The notes beneath the pieces were generated by a model. The model ran no database searches and was not told the DNA's origin. It saw only the letters and a program-made list of their open reading frames with translations. The translations under genes were made by a program, and so were the position numbers. DNA of 64,000 nt, taken from Tatumella saanichensis. Its GTDB lineage: Bacteria; Pseudomonadota; Gammaproteobacteria; Enterobacterales; Enterobacteriaceae. Positions 16,158 to 25,353 of this stretch are shown piece after piece; position 1 is the stretch's first letter; every line of letters begins with the position of its first letter. The stretch spans positions 43,336 to 107,335 of the forward strand of contig NZ_ATMI01000051.1 in NCBI RefSeq assembly GCF_000439375.1, read 5' to 3'.

Positions 16158-16230
16158 TAACCTGGTACGTGCGGTGCGCGCATATCAACCAGAACATATG
16201 CACATCCCAGTAAACCGGAGAAACTGCCTT

Positions 16231-17403
16231 ATGGCTCAGGATTACCACCACGGTGTGCGCGTTGTTGAAGTCAACGAGGGCACCCGAACGATTACCACGG
16301 TGAGTACCGCTATCGTTGGCATGGTCTGCACCGGCGATGATGCTGATGCGGCCATGTTCCCCCTCAATAAACCGGTCCTGCTGACTGATGTACTGACCGC
16401 CAGCGGTAAGGCGGGGGAGTCCGGTACACTTGCGCGCTCGCTGGATGCGATTGCTGGCCAGGCGAAACCTGTGACTGTCGTTGTGCGCGTGGCGCAGGGT
16501 GACAGCGAAGCGGAAACAACCTCTAATATTATCGGTGGTGTGACCGCTGACGGGAAAAAAACCGGTATGAAGGCGCTACTCTCGGCGCAGACACAACTCG
16601 GCGTCAAGCCCCGCATTCTCGGTGTGCCCGGACATGACACGCAGGCCGTAGCGACAGAACTGCTGAGTGTGGCACAGAGTCTGCGCGGGTTTGCCTACCT
16701 GGCAGCTTATGGCTGTAAAACGGTGGAAGAAGCGATTACCTACCGCGACAATTTCAGCCAGCGTGAGGGGATGCTGATCTGGCCTGACTTCATCAACTTT
16801 GACACTGTACTGAATGCAGAGGCGACGGCTTACGCTTCCGCCAGGGCGCTCGGTCTTCGAGCAAAAATTGACGAGCAGACCGGCTGGCACAAGACTCTGT
16901 CCAACGTGGGAGTGAATGGTGTCACCGGTATTTCTGCTGATGTGTTCTGGGATCTGCAGGATCCGGCAACGGATGCCGGTCTGCTGAATCAAAATGAAGT
17001 GACTACCCTGATCCGCAAAGATGGTTTTCGCTTCTGGGGTTCCCGCTGCCTCAGTGATGATCCACTGTTTGCTTTTGAGAACTATACCCGCACCGCACAG
17101 GTACTGGCAGACACGATGGCAGAAGCGCATATGTGGGCAGTAGATCTACCGCTTAACCCGTCGCTGGCCCGTGACATTATCGAGGGTATTCGTGCCAGAA
17201 TGCGTAGCCTGGTCAGTCAGGGGTATCTTATCGGCGGTGACTGCTGGCTGGATGAGAGTGTGAATGATAAAGACACGCTTAAAGCCGGAAAATTACTTAT
17301 CGATTATGACTATACGCCAGTGCCTCCGCTGGAAAACTTGCTGCTACGTCAGCGCATCACGGACCAGTATCTGATCAATTTTGCCAGTCAGGTCAGTGCA
17401 TAA
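16231..17403 (+). CDS. FI: Contractile tail sheath protein, P2 gpFI family
   Basis: 390 aa (P2 396) from the ATG at 16231 with GGAG at 16217-16220; upstream in-frame ATGs overlap the operator and are rejected. N-terminus [16 protein letters not shown] is diagnostic, and the C-terminal domain contains [16 protein letters not shown]. Six-fold rings of this protein contract to drive the tube through the envelope. First gene of the F operon. Confidence 0.97.
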   Translation: MAQDYHHGVRVVEVNEGTRTITTVSTAIVGMVCTGDDADAAMFPLNKPVLLTDVLTASGKAGESGTLARSLDAIAGQAKPVTVVVRVAQGDSEAETTSNIIGGVTADGKKTGMKALLSAQTQLGVKPRILGVPGHDTQAVATELLSVAQSLRGFAYLAAYGCKTVEEAITYRDNFSQREGMLIWPDFINFDTVLNAEATAYASARALGLRAKIDEQTGWHKTLSNVGVNGVTGISADVFWDLQDPATDAGLLNQNEVTTLIRKDGFRFWGSRCLSDDPLFAFENYTRTAQVLADTMAEAHMWAVDLPLNPSLARDIIEGIRARMRSLVSQGYLIGGDCWLDESVNDKDTLKAGKLLIDYDYTPVPPLENLLLRQRITDQYLINFASQVSA

Positions 17404-17415
17404 GGAGATAGTCAC

Positions 17416-17931
17416 ATGGCTCTGCCACGTAAGTTAAAACACCTGAACCTGTTTAATGACGGAAATAACTGGCAGGGGATCGTTGAGTCTCTGAGTCTGC
17501 CAAAATTCACTCGCAAGTTTGAGAAGTATCGCGGCGGAGGTATGGCTGGCGCGGTGGACGTGGATATGGGACTGGATGATGGTGCTCTGGACACGGAATT
17601 TTCAATCGGTGGTACTGAACTGCTGCTATTCAGGCAGATGGGTAAAGCCACGGTGGATAGCATTCAGCTACGGTTTACTGGCTCCATACAGCGTGACGAT
17701 ACCGGAGAAGTACAGGCCGTGGAGCTGGTTGTTCGTGGACGTCACAAAGAGGTGGATTCCGGCGAGTGGAAAACTGGTGAGAGCAGTACCACCAAAATCA
17801 GTAGCACTAACAGCTATGCGAAGCTGACCATCAATGGAGAAGTACTGTATGAGGTTGATGTGGTCAACATGGTGGAAATCGTTGGCGGTGTGGATCTGAT
17901 GGAAGCACATCGTAATGCGCTTGGCCTTTGA
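17416..17931 (+). CDS. FII: Tail tube protein, P2 gpFII family
   Basis: 171 aa (P2 172), opening ALPRKLKHLNLFNDGNNWQG, the family signature. It stacks as hexamers inside the sheath and forms the DNA channel. It lies 12 bases after FI with GGAG in the gap, so both are made from one transcript. Confidence 0.97.
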   Translation: MALPRKLKHLNLFNDGNNWQGIVESLSLPKFTRKFEKYRGGGMAGAVDVDMGLDDGALDTEFSIGGTELLLFRQMGKATVDSIQLRFTGSIQRDDTGEVQAVELVVRGRHKEVDSGEWKTGESSTTKISSTNSYAKLTINGEVLYEVDVVNMVEIVGGVDLMEAHRNALGL

Positions 17932-17974
17932 TTCCTCTGGTCATCATGGTCGCCCTTCTTAACAGGAATATAAA

Positions 17975-18277
17975 ATGCGTGATCAACACACTGAAAAAAC
18001 AATTCAACTGGATACCCCGGTTATCCGTGGTAAAACAGAAATCAAAGAAGTTTTACTGCGTAAACCTCAGTCCGGTGCGCTGCGTGGTACCCGCCTGCAG
18101 GCGATTATGGATATGGATGTGGGTGCGATGATGACCATTATTCCGCGAATCTCTACTCCGGCGCTGACCGCGCAGGAAATGGCAGAGCTGGACCCTGCTG
18201 ATCTCACCTCGCTTTCTGTCGAGGTGGTGACTTTTTTGTTGCCGAGGTCGGTGCTTGCCGGTTTACCGACAGCCTGA
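17975..18277 (+). CDS. E: Tail assembly chaperone gpE (zero-frame product)
   Basis: 100 aa (P2 gpE 91). Short helical protein (TIQLDTPVIRGKTEIKEV..., TAQEMAELDPADL) that with its frameshifted extension E+E' coats the tape measure during tail assembly. The frame runs through the slippery run at 18232-18238 and stops at 18275-18277. Confidence 0.92.
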   Translation: MRDQHTEKTIQLDTPVIRGKTEIKEVLLRKPQSGALRGTRLQAIMDMDVGAMMTIIPRISTPALTAQEMAELDPADLTSLSVEVVTFLLPRSVLAGLPTA

Positions 18278-18417
18278 CGGTTGATGATCTGGTGGCCGAT
18301 ATTGCTACTATCTTCCACTGGCCACCGTCCGTCACTGATGTTATGCCGCTGACAGAGGTGCTGGAGTGGCGGTATAAAGCAATACAGCGAAGCGGGGCCT
18401 GCGATGAGCGACAATAA
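17975..18417 (+). CDS. E': Tail assembly chaperone gpE+E' made by -1 ribosomal frameshift
   Basis: The T TTT TTG heptamer at 18232-18238, near the 3' end of E, is the known slip site of P2-type tail genes. After a -1 shift the frame continues with FVAEVGACRFTDSL to a TAA at 18415-18417, giving about 147 aa (P2 E+E' 142). The extension overlaps the start of T by 14 bases. Ratio control of E to E+E' is a conserved feature of long-tailed phages. The shift is inferred from the heptamer and the extended open -1 frame. Confidence 0.85.
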
Positions 18418-20998
18418 CCTGCGCCTGCAGGTAGTATTAAATGCGGTTGATAAAATCACCCGCCCGTTCCGGGCCGCACAATCCAGTACAAAAGGGCTGA
18501 CTGAGGCTATCAGAAAAAGCCGCGATCAGCTTAAAACATTAAATGAGCAAGCAGGGCGCATAGATGGATTCCGTAAAGCCAGCTCACAGCTGGCGGTTAC
18601 CGGAAATAATCTCCGGGCTGCGCGGGAAGAAGCAGCGAAACTCTCCCGCCAGTTCGCTCAAATCAATAAACCTACAGCGCAGCAAGCGCGATTATTACTT
18701 CAGGCAAAGAACCGCGTTAATGAGTTGCAGCAGAGCTATAACGGTCTGCGGCAGTCTGTTCAGCGACAACGGCTGGCATTAAATAGTGCGGGCATTGATA
18801 CCAGAAAACTTTCAGATGCTCAGCGCCGGTTAAAAGCAGATACCGGGTCTGCAACTCTGGCTCTGGCCAGGCAAAAGGAGCAATTAAAGACTCTGGGTGT
18901 ACGCCAGGCCAAAATAAATGCGGCGCGGGAGAAATACAATACCGGCAATCAACAGCGGGCTATGGTGGCGGGGATGGGGTTCACCTCAATAGCTACCGGC
19001 CGCACAATGTTTAACGACCTGAAACAAACATTGAATGTCGGTTATGACTTTGACGCCATAATGAGTAAAACCCAGGCAGTCACACGCCTTCAGGATAAGA
19101 ACAACCCTGAAATGGCAGCACTGCGACAGCAGGCCAGAACGCTCCCCTTAAAGTCAAAATTTACTGATATGCAGGTAGCTGAGGGGCAGTACTATCTGGG
19201 CCGTACCGGATACAGCGCAACGCAAATTCAGGGTGCGATGCCGGGGATCCTTAATCTTGCCACCGCCGGAGATATCGATCTTGGCACCACTGCGGATATT
19301 GCTTCGAATATTCAGACGGCGATGGGTATACCGGCAGAGAAGATGGATCGCGTTGCGGATGTGCTTACCGCACTGTTCACCCGTAACAATGTTGATATTC
19401 CTATGCTGGGTGAATCTCTGAAATATTCTGCTGGTGTTGGCCGTGAATACGGGCAGTCGCTGGAAACGATTGCAGCAGCAACCTCGATGCTGGGGAGTAC
19501 CGGTATTCAGGGAAGCCAGGCCGGTACAGCAATGCGCAGTATATTAAGCCGCCTTGGCACCTCTAAAGCGGTTGCGAATCTGGGGATCAGCACCAAAGAT
19601 AATGCCGGAAATATGCGTGATATGGTTGATATTCTGAAGGACATCAACAAAAAAACGGCGGGCATGGGTAATATCGATCGTGCACAAATATTTAAAAATA
19701 TTGCCGGGGTGAATGCTGTCACGGGTTTCAGCATTTTAATGCGTGCCGCCGGGAATGGTTCTTTGGAAAGGATGCGGGGGAGACCAGGAGAATACGACGG
19801 CGAAGCGGCGCGGGTATCAAAAACCATGCTGGATAACATGGCGGGCGATACGACCATGCTCCAGGCAGCACTGGAAAACATCAGTGTTGAATTATTTGAA
19901 AAAAATAATAGCTGGCTGCGAGGGCTGGCTCAATCCATCACTGATGTGTTGCATGGAGTTTCTGAGTTTTTAAAAGCACACCCTGCATTCAGCAAGGCAT
20001 TCGTTATTCTCGGTGCAGTCATCGCCGGAGCGACTGCACTTTTTGGTGGTTTAATGTTCGCCATCGTCGGATTACTGGCCCCGATTACGTTATTACGTTT
20101 TCAGTTTTCGATGCTGGGAATTAAAGGCGTCGGAGCGTTTGGACTACTCCGGAAGTCGCTGGGAGCGGTGGGTTCCGGGATCCTTTGGCTGGGCAAACTG
20201 ATGTGGGCTAACCCGATACTGGCCGTCATCGGGTTGATTGCCGCCGGGGCTATTTATCTGTGGCAGAACTGGGAAACACTGGGGCCAAAATTCCAAAGAA
20301 TGTGGGATGCTATTTCGTCTGCCGTATCCGGAGCCTGGTCTGTTATCAGGCAGACTATCAGCCAGAAATGGGATGAGATTGTAAATGATATTGCAGCTCT
20401 CTCCGTAAAATTTAAACAGGCGGGCGGAGCTATTATTGATGGCATCCTGAGGGGTATTAATGAGAAGTGGGAGTCACTTAAAAGCAAGCTGACATCAGTG
20501 AAAAACTACCTGCCGGACTGGATCACCGGTGGTGATCATTCGTCAGTTAAACCGCAAACAGCAGGTAATCCCGGAACCTTTGCCGGAATGTATGACAGCG
20601 GTGGATATATTCCGCGTGGCCGGTTTGGTATTGCCGGAGAAAATGGCCCGGAAATTATCAGCGGCCCTGTGAATATCACCAGCCGGCGACGTACTGCCGC
20701 TCTGGCATCTATGGTAGCCAGCGTGATGGGACTGGCGGCAATACCAGCAGCAGATGCTGTTCCATTACATCCTTTCAGTCTTCCGGCCAACGCATACTCA
20801 ATGCCAGCAGAGAATACTGGTTTTCAGTCAGCGGTAATCCGATATGAAATTAATGCGCCAATCCAGATCATCACCCAGGCCGGACAGAACGCGCAGGATA
20901 TTGCCCGCGAAGTTGCTCGCCAGCTCAATGATCGGGAGCGTAAAGCCAGGGCGAAAGCTCGCAGTAATTTCAGTGATCAGGGAGGATATGAATCATGA
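18404..20998 (+). CDS. T: Tail tape measure protein, P2 gpT family
   Basis: 864 aa (P2 815). Residues 1-~190 are coiled coil (opening SDNNLRLQVVLNAVDKITRP), followed by the phage tape-measure core with the GSTGIQGSQAGTAMRSILSR motif (~366-385). Two hydrophobic membrane-active stretches (~527-565 and ~597-620) lie in the middle. The C-terminus carries FGIAGENGPEIISGP (~740) and a basic end. Its length sets tail length, so the virion tail should be marginally longer than that of P2. Confidence 0.96.
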   Translation: MSDNNLRLQVVLNAVDKITRPFRAAQSSTKGLTEAIRKSRDQLKTLNEQAGRIDGFRKASSQLAVTGNNLRAAREEAAKLSRQFAQINKPTAQQARLLLQAKNRVNELQQSYNGLRQSVQRQRLALNSAGIDTRKLSDAQRRLKADTGSATLALARQKEQLKTLGVRQAKINAAREKYNTGNQQRAMVAGMGFTSIATGRTMFNDLKQTLNVGYDFDAIMSKTQAVTRLQDKNNPEMAALRQQARTLPLKSKFTDMQVAEGQYYLGRTGYSATQIQGAMPGILNLATAGDIDLGTTADIASNIQTAMGIPAEKMDRVADVLTALFTRNNVDIPMLGESLKYSAGVGREYGQSLETIAAATSMLGSTGIQGSQAGTAMRSILSRLGTSKAVANLGISTKDNAGNMRDMVDILKDINKKTAGMGNIDRAQIFKNIAGVNAVTGFSILMRAAGNGSLERMRGRPGEYDGEAARVSKTMLDNMAGDTTMLQAALENISVELFEKNNSWLRGLAQSITDVLHGVSEFLKAHPAFSKAFVILGAVIAGATALFGGLMFAIVGLLAPITLLRFQFSMLGIKGVGAFGLLRKSLGAVGSGILWLGKLMWANPILAVIGLIAAGAIYLWQNWETLGPKFQRMWDAISSAVSGAWSVIRQTISQKWDEIVNDIAALSVKFKQAGGAIIDGILRGINEKWESLKSKLTSVKNYLPDWITGGDHSSVKPQTAGNPGTFAGMYDSGGYIPRGRFGIAGENGPEIISGPVNITSRRRTAALASMVASVMGLAAIPAADAVPLHPFSLPANAYSMPAENTGFQSAVIRYEINAPIQIITQAGQNAQDIAREVARQLNDRERKARAKARSNFSDQGGYES

Positions 20999-21480
20999 TG
21001 ATGGTGCTGGGATTATACGTTTTTATGTTACGTACTGTGCCTTATCAGGAATTGCAATATCAGCGCAGTTGGCGACATGCCGCTAACAGCAGGGTAAACC
21101 GCCGTCCGTCAACGCAATTTCTTGGTCCTGCCAACGACTCACTGACATTATCCGGTGTGTTATTACCGGAGATCACTGGTGGCAGGTTGTCATTACTGGC
21201 GCTTGAGCAAATGGCTGAGCCGGGCAAAGCCTGGCCTCTTATTGAAGGCTGCGGGACCATTTATGGCATGTTTGTCATCGAGAGTCTGAGCCAGACCAAA
21301 ACAGAATTTTTTGAAAGCGGCATGCCTCGTCGTATTGAATTTACGCTGACCCTGAAAAGGGTCGATGAATCTTTGTCTGATATGTTCGGCAACCTCAGCG
21401 ATCAACTGAGTAACCTGCAGGACTCTGCAACATCTGCGATAGGTAGTATAAAAAACAGGGTGGGGGGATTACTGCCGTGA
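20995..21480 (+). CDS. U: Tail tube terminator / baseplate-proximal protein, P2 gpU family
   Basis: 161 aa (P2 159). Family sequence begins MMVLGLYVFMLRTVPYQELQ and includes GPANDSLTLSGVLLPEITGG. Needed for tail completion. ATG overlaps the T stop (ATGA-type) and its end overlaps D by 4 bases. Confidence 0.96.
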   Translation: MMMVLGLYVFMLRTVPYQELQYQRSWRHAANSRVNRRPSTQFLGPANDSLTLSGVLLPEITGGRLSLLALEQMAEPGKAWPLIEGCGTIYGMFVIESLSQTKTEFFESGMPRRIEFTLTLKRVDESLSDMFGNLSDQLSNLQDSATSAIGSIKNRVGGLLP

Positions 21481-22574
21481 GTTTTGGTACTGATCTTTTT
21501 GACCTCAGCAGTAAAAGCCCTGCGTTCAGTGTCACAATTGAAGGTAAGGATGTGACGACCGTACTGGATGCGCGTCTCATGAGTCTGACGCTGACCGATA
21601 ACCGGGGCTTTGAGGCTGACCAGCTCGATCTGGAACTGGATGATGCTGACGGGCAAATCATTCTGCCGCGACGTGGTGCTGTTATACAGTTGTCCCTTGG
21701 ATGGAAAGGACAGTTACTTTACCCAAAAGGAGGATTTACCGTTGATGAGATTGAGCATAGCGGAACGCCAGACTGTCTGACTATCCGCGCACGCAGTGCA
21801 GATTTCCGGGAAACTCTCAATACCCGGCGTGAAAAGTCATGGCATCAGACGACCGTGGGGGATGTGGTAAAAGAGCTTGCCAACCGACATAACCTTAAAA
21901 CAGCTCTGGACAAGGAGATGGCGGCCGAAATACTGGAGCATATGGATCAGACCAGTGAGAGTGATGCCAGTTTTTTGATGCGGCTGGCCAGAGAGTATGG
22001 GGCAATTGCCTCTGTGAAAAACGGTTATCTGTTATTCCTTCGGCAGGGGCAGGGAAGAACGGCAAGCGGGAAATCCCTGCCGGTCATTATTATTACGCGT
22101 CAGGCGGGTGATGGTCATCGCTTTACCCTGGCTGATCGTGATGCTTATACCGGAGTTATTGCCAGCTGGCTGGACACGCAGAAGCCTCAGGATAAAGAAA
22201 CAGCCAGTGTTCAGAACCGTCAAAAAAATACCAAAGCTAAAGCTCGGGAAGCAAAACAGGGCGATTATCTGGTGGGTACCGATGAAAATGTACTGGTGCT
22301 TAACCGGACGTATGCCAATCGCAGCAATGCTCAGCGTGCGGCAAAAACACAATGGGAGCGGCTGCAGCGTGGTGTTGCCTCATTCTCACTGCAACTTGCA
22401 GAGGGCAGGGCTGACCTGTATACCGAAATGCCGGTAAAGGTGAGCGGATTTAAACAGCCCATTGATGATGCCGAATGGACGATTACTACCCTGACGCATT
22501 CGATCAGTCCTGATAATGGTTTTACTACCAGTCTGGAGCTTGAAGTGAAGATTGATGATCTTCAGGCAGAGTAA
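21477..22574 (+). CDS. D: Baseplate hub / late control protein, P2 gpD family
   Basis: 365 aa (P2 387) from GTG at 21477 with a GGGGG-rich ribosome site. gp27-like hub sequence: FDLSSKSPAFSVTIEGKDVT and a central QTSESDASFLMRLAREYGA. It connects the spike V to the tail tube. Historically named late control protein, but structurally a hub. Last structural gene before ogr. Confidence 0.95.
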   Translation: MSFGTDLFDLSSKSPAFSVTIEGKDVTTVLDARLMSLTLTDNRGFEADQLDLELDDADGQIILPRRGAVIQLSLGWKGQLLYPKGGFTVDEIEHSGTPDCLTIRARSADFRETLNTRREKSWHQTTVGDVVKELANRHNLKTALDKEMAAEILEHMDQTSESDASFLMRLAREYGAIASVKNGYLLFLRQGQGRTASGKSLPVIIITRQAGDGHRFTLADRDAYTGVIASWLDTQKPQDKETASVQNRQKNTKAKAREAKQGDYLVGTDENVLVLNRTYANRSNAQRAAKTQWERLQRGVASFSLQLAEGRADLYTEMPVKVSGFKQPIDDAEWTITTLTHSISPDNGFTTSLELEVKIDDLQAE

Positions 22575-22640
22575 GGTGGTTCTCAAAATTGAATATCAGT
22601 GTATCATTATTGAGATATTCATGGGGTGGAGAATATAAAA

Positions 22641-22859
22641 ATGATGAATTGCCCAAAGTGTGGACATGCAGCACATACGCGCAGCAGTTTTCAGGTCACT
22701 GACAGTACAAAAGAGCGTTACTGCCAGTGCCAGAATATTAATTGCGGCAGCACCTTCGTGACACATGAGACAGTGGTGCGTTTTATCGCGACTCCCGCAC
22801 TGATCAATAATGCCCCGCCTCACCCAGTGCCGGGTGGTCAGGAACTTATCAGTTTCTGA
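22641..22859 (+). CDS. ogr: Late gene transcriptional activator Ogr (zinc finger)
   Basis: 72 aa (P2 Ogr 72). Four-cysteine zinc finger: CPKCG near the N-terminus and YCQCQNINCGSTF (C-x4-C) further on, followed by a basic tail. It binds TGT-N12-ACA dyads and recruits RNA polymerase alpha to the late promoters. Three such dyads are present in this window. Start chosen as ATG 22641, 9 bases after GGAG; GTG 22626 is possible. Confidence 0.96.
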   Translation: MMNCPKCGHAAHTRSSFQVTDSTKERYCQCQNINCGSTFVTHETVVRFIATPALINNAPPHPVPGGQELISF

Positions 22860-22863
22860 CCAT

Positions 22864-22884
22864 AAACCTGCTGCGGCAGGTTTT
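22864..22884 (+). terminator. Terminator after ogr
   Basis: 8-bp stem AAACCTGC/GCAGGTTT (22864-22871, 22876-22883), loop TGCG, then T residues. The end abuts the stop of the converging BRCT gene. Confidence 0.75.
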
Positions 22885-23365
22885 ATTCATCGGGTATCTC
22901 ACCTGTTTCGAGAAAACGTACAAAACTTTCCTCATCGATGACGATTGTCCCTTTCATACGGGCAGCTGTGACTTTGGATGGTCCTGCGTTGTAGCCACAA
23001 CAAAGCATCTGCAAATTTTGAGTCACTGAATTTCTGACCGTCATATTGTGCGCCTGTGCCACTTCAGACAGGCGTTCTTTATCTGCTTTTTTGAAGCCGG
23101 TAAAGCAGATGTCAAAAGAGTGATTTTTGGGCTTAACTACCCTGGTAAGGTGGATGTAGTTTTCAGGCAGGAAGGACTGACAGGCGTGTTGTGCTTCAAC
23201 AGCTGACGCACATTCTTTAAGTATTCTGTCCTTGCGGAAGGTTTTTATCGAATGGCTCGACTGGCAAATACCCTGGATATGGTTATCGCTGAGGCTAATA
23301 CTGATTATCGAGTAGGAACCAATGCGTGCATTCGCATTAATGTAAACAAAGTGCATTTCTTCCAT
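22883..23365 (-). CDS. BRCT-domain protein with WYL-like N-terminus, prophage cargo
   Basis: 160 aa from ATG 23365, preceded on the minus strand by an AGGTG site; longer frames upstream are rejected. Residues 82-155 are a BRCT domain: FDICFTGF, the helix KERLSEVAQAHNM, SVTQNLQMLCCGYNAGPSK and the closing IVIDEESFVRFL. This resembles the BRCT of NAD-dependent DNA ligases. Residues ~5-50 (HFVYINANARIG ... IKTFRKDRI) resemble the ligand-sensing end of WYL-type domains, a weaker match. Such a protein could bind DNA ends or nucleotides. It sits alone between ogr and the attachment end, converging on ogr, a usual place for accessory prophage genes. Function unknown. Confidence 0.75.
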   Translation of the reverse strand: MEEMHFVYINANARIGSYSIISISLSDNHIQGICQSSHSIKTFRKDRILKECASAVEAQHACQSFLPENYIHLTRVVKPKNHSFDICFTGFKKADKERLSEVAQAHNMTVRNSVTQNLQMLCCGYNAGPSKVTAARMKGTIVIDEESFVRFLETGEIPDE

Positions 23366-23386
23366 GTAATTCACCTTTTTTACACA

Positions 23387-23401
23387 AACGTCTAAGACGT
23401 T
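23387..23401. repeat. Short perfect palindrome near the prophage end
   Basis: AACGTC-TAA-GACGTT, arms of 6 bp, between the BRCT gene start and the ssrA terminator. It could be an operator for the BRCT gene or part of an attachment arm; nothing decides. Confidence 0.45.
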
Positions 23402-23450
23402 AATGATAGGTGTGCAAACTGGCTGTCGCCATTTTGCCGCCACTACCAAA

Positions 23451-23482
23451 GAAAAAGGGGCTACGTTTGCACGTAACCCCTT
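23451..23482 (-). terminator. Terminator of ssrA
   Basis: On the minus strand an 11-bp stem with one mismatch (AAGGGG..TACG paired with CGTA..CCCCTT, 23455-23465 and 23472-23482) is followed by a T run. It begins 9 bases after the tmRNA CCA end. Confidence 0.85.
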
Positions 23483-23490
23483 CTTTTGTT

Positions 23491-23854
23491 TGGTGGAGCT
23501 GGCGGGAGTTGAACCCGCGTCCGAAATTACTACACCGTCGGCACTACATGCTTAGTCCAGTCTTTACATTCGCTTATTAGCTGCGGACGGACACGCCACT
23601 AACAAACTAGCCTGATTGGATTTAACGCTTCAACCCCAGGCAGGGCATCCACGCGATCTCTTTTGGGTTTGACCTCTCTTGATCCCCGTCCTAAGAGCGG
23701 AGGCTAGGGAGAGAGGGCTCTAAGCAGGTTATTAAGCTGCTAGTGCGTAGTTTTCGTCGTTTGCGACTATTTTTTTGCGGCTTTTTACGAGGCCAACCGC
23801 CCCTCGGCATGCTCCTTGGGCTTCGCAAATCCCGTCGAATCCAGAATCAGCCCC
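23491..23854 (-). ncRNA. ssrA: Transfer-messenger RNA (tmRNA)
   Basis: 364 nt (E. coli 363). On the minus strand the 5' end is GGGGCTGATTCTGGATTCG and the 3' end is a T-arm with GTTCAACTCCCGCC followed by an encoded CCA at 23491-23493. The internal message reads ANDENYALAA followed by two TAA stops (around 23730-23765). tmRNA with SmpB rescues stalled ribosomes and tags the truncated product for ClpXP. The 3' end is a frequent integration target (Salmonella Fels-2, E. coli CP4-57), and here it directly borders the prophage. Confidence 0.98.
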
Positions 23855-23903
23855 AAGTACTGTTTAGCAGTGTACCAGAAGAACCACGAAACTTTCCAGT
23901 GGT

Positions 23904-24386
23904 TTAGCGATTTCCTTTCTTCATGATACGCGCTTTGTCGATTTTCCATTCGCGTTCACGAATGTCGTCACGTTTGTCGTGCTCTTTCTTACCTTTGGCG
24001 ACGCCAATCTTCAGTTTGCACCACGCATTTTTCCAATACAGGGACAACGCGACAACGGTGTAACCTTCGCGGTTGACGCGGCCAAAGATGGAGTCCAGTT
24101 CGCGTTGGTTTAGCAGTAATTTACGGTTACGTGTCGGGTCACAGACGACGTGGGTGGAGGCACCCAGCAGTGGCTGAAAGGTGGCACCAAACAGAAAGGC
24201 TTCACCGTCACGCAGCAAAATGTAACTTTCGCTGATGTTTGCTTTCCCTGCACGCAGTGATTTAACTTCCCAGCCTTGCAGCGACAAACCGGCTTCATAT
24301 TCATCTTCGATGAAGTATTCATGGCGGGCACGTTTGTTGAGGGCAATGGTTGCAGAACCGGGTTTGTGAGCTTTTTTCTTAGTCAT
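23904..24386 (-). CDS. smpB: tmRNA-binding protein SmpB
   Basis: 160 aa, the E. coli length. It binds the tRNA-like part of tmRNA and delivers it to stalled ribosomes. Begins [23 protein letters not shown], with the conserved [18 protein letters not shown] block and a basic C-terminal tail ([18 protein letters not shown]) that probes the empty mRNA channel. A 13-codon upstream extension in the frame is rejected because the family starts at this Met. Lies 49 bases upstream of ssrA on the same strand, as in E. coli. Confidence 0.98.
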   Translation of the reverse strand: MTKKKAHKPGSATIALNKRARHEYFIEDEYEAGLSLQGWEVKSLRAGKANISESYILLRDGEAFLFGATFQPLLGASTHVVCDPTRNRKLLLNQRELDSIFGRVNREGYTVVALSLYWKNAWCKLKIGVAKGKKEHDKRDDIREREWKIDKARIMKKGNR

Positions 24387-24540
24387 AATATTGCTTATTT
24401 TACACCACTTATGCGCAGAAACCATCCCCGGTCACGGGGGAATAAGTGACATATTCTAGCATGTCATAAACATGAAGACATTTTTGTTTAACTGATGAAA
24501 CTGGTATGATCTAAGAGTTTTCTAATTAGCAGGAAGTGTT

Positions 24541-24975
24541 ATGGCCCAGATTAGTCGTTCAGCGCTGGTCCCGTTCAGTGCTGAAAAGATGTACCAGCTT
24601 GTGAATGATGTTGATGCCTATTCGAAATTTTTGCCAGGCTGTACCGGTAGCCGGATCGTCGAAAGTTCTGAAAACCAGATGACGGCTTCGGTGGATGTTT
24701 CCAAGGCTGGGATCAGTAAGACATTCACAACCCGCAACACACTGACCAATAACCAGCGTATTCATATGCAGCTGGTCGAAGGACCGTTCCGTAAGCTGAG
24801 CGGTGGCTGGCAGTTTGTCGCGCTGGGGGATGATGCCTGTAAGGTCGAGCTCAGCTTGGATTTTGAATTCACCAATATGCTGGTAGAAATGGCATTTGGC
24901 CGCGTCTTTAAAGAACTGGCCAATAATATGGTGCAGGCCTTCACTACTCGGGCGAGAGAGGTCTACAGTGGCTGA
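24541..24975 (+). CDS. ratA: START-like domain protein RatA, type II toxin-like
   Basis: 144 aa START/polyketide-cyclase-like fold: [26 protein letters not shown] at the start and the C-terminal helix [25 protein letters not shown]. The E. coli homologue binds 50S subunits and blocks subunit joining when overproduced; in eukaryotes the family (Coq10) handles ubiquinone, so the native role is debated. It has GGAAG upstream, is divergent from smpB, and overlaps ratB by 8 bases. Confidence 0.96.
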   Translation: MAQISRSALVPFSAEKMYQLVNDVDAYSKFLPGCTGSRIVESSENQMTASVDVSKAGISKTFTTRNTLTNNQRIHMQLVEGPFRKLSGGWQFVALGDDACKVELSLDFEFTNMLVEMAFGRVFKELANNMVQAFTTRAREVYSG

Positions 24976-25267
24976 TCTGCAGGTGGAAGTGGTCTACGCG
25001 CTTCCTGAAAAACAGTACCTTCGTACAGTACGCCTGCCGGAAGGCAGTACGGTTGAGCAGGCGATACAAGCCTCTGGTCTGACTGAACTGCGCAAAGAAA
25101 TAGACCTGTCGGTTAATAAGGTCGGTATTTATAGTCGTACCGTTAAACTGCACGATGCTGTCGCGGCGGGAGACCGGGTCGAAATTTACCGGCCTTTGCT
25201 AGCTGATCCTAAAGAGCTACGCCGTCAGCGGGCGGAGCGTTCTGCTACCGCTGCTAAGAAATCTTAG
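24968..25267 (+). CDS. ratB: RnfH-family protein RatB (ubiquitin-like fold)
   Basis: 99 aa from GTG 24968, overlapping the ratA stop; the longer frame lies inside ratA and is rejected. The sequence [21 protein letters not shown] and the C-terminal [19 protein letters not shown] identify the RnfH family, beta-grasp proteins without known catalysis. Paired with ratA throughout Enterobacterales, though it is not shown to be its antitoxin. Confidence 0.95.
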   Translation: MADLQVEVVYALPEKQYLRTVRLPEGSTVEQAIQASGLTELRKEIDLSVNKVGIYSRTVKLHDAVAAGDRVEIYRPLLADPKELRRQRAERSATAAKKS

Positions 25268-25299
25268 TCGATAGCCGATAGGATCAGATCATTGCCCAC

Positions 25300-25329
25300 A
25301 AAAAAGCGCAGACTGTTCTGCGCTTTTTT
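25300..25329. terminator. Bidirectional terminator between ratB and bamE
   Basis: Perfect 13-bp stem AAAAAAGCGCAGA/TCTGCGCTTTTTT with CTGT loop; A and T tracts serve both converging genes. Confidence 0.92.
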
Positions 25330-25353
25330 GTGCCTGATAGCCAGTAAAGCCTA

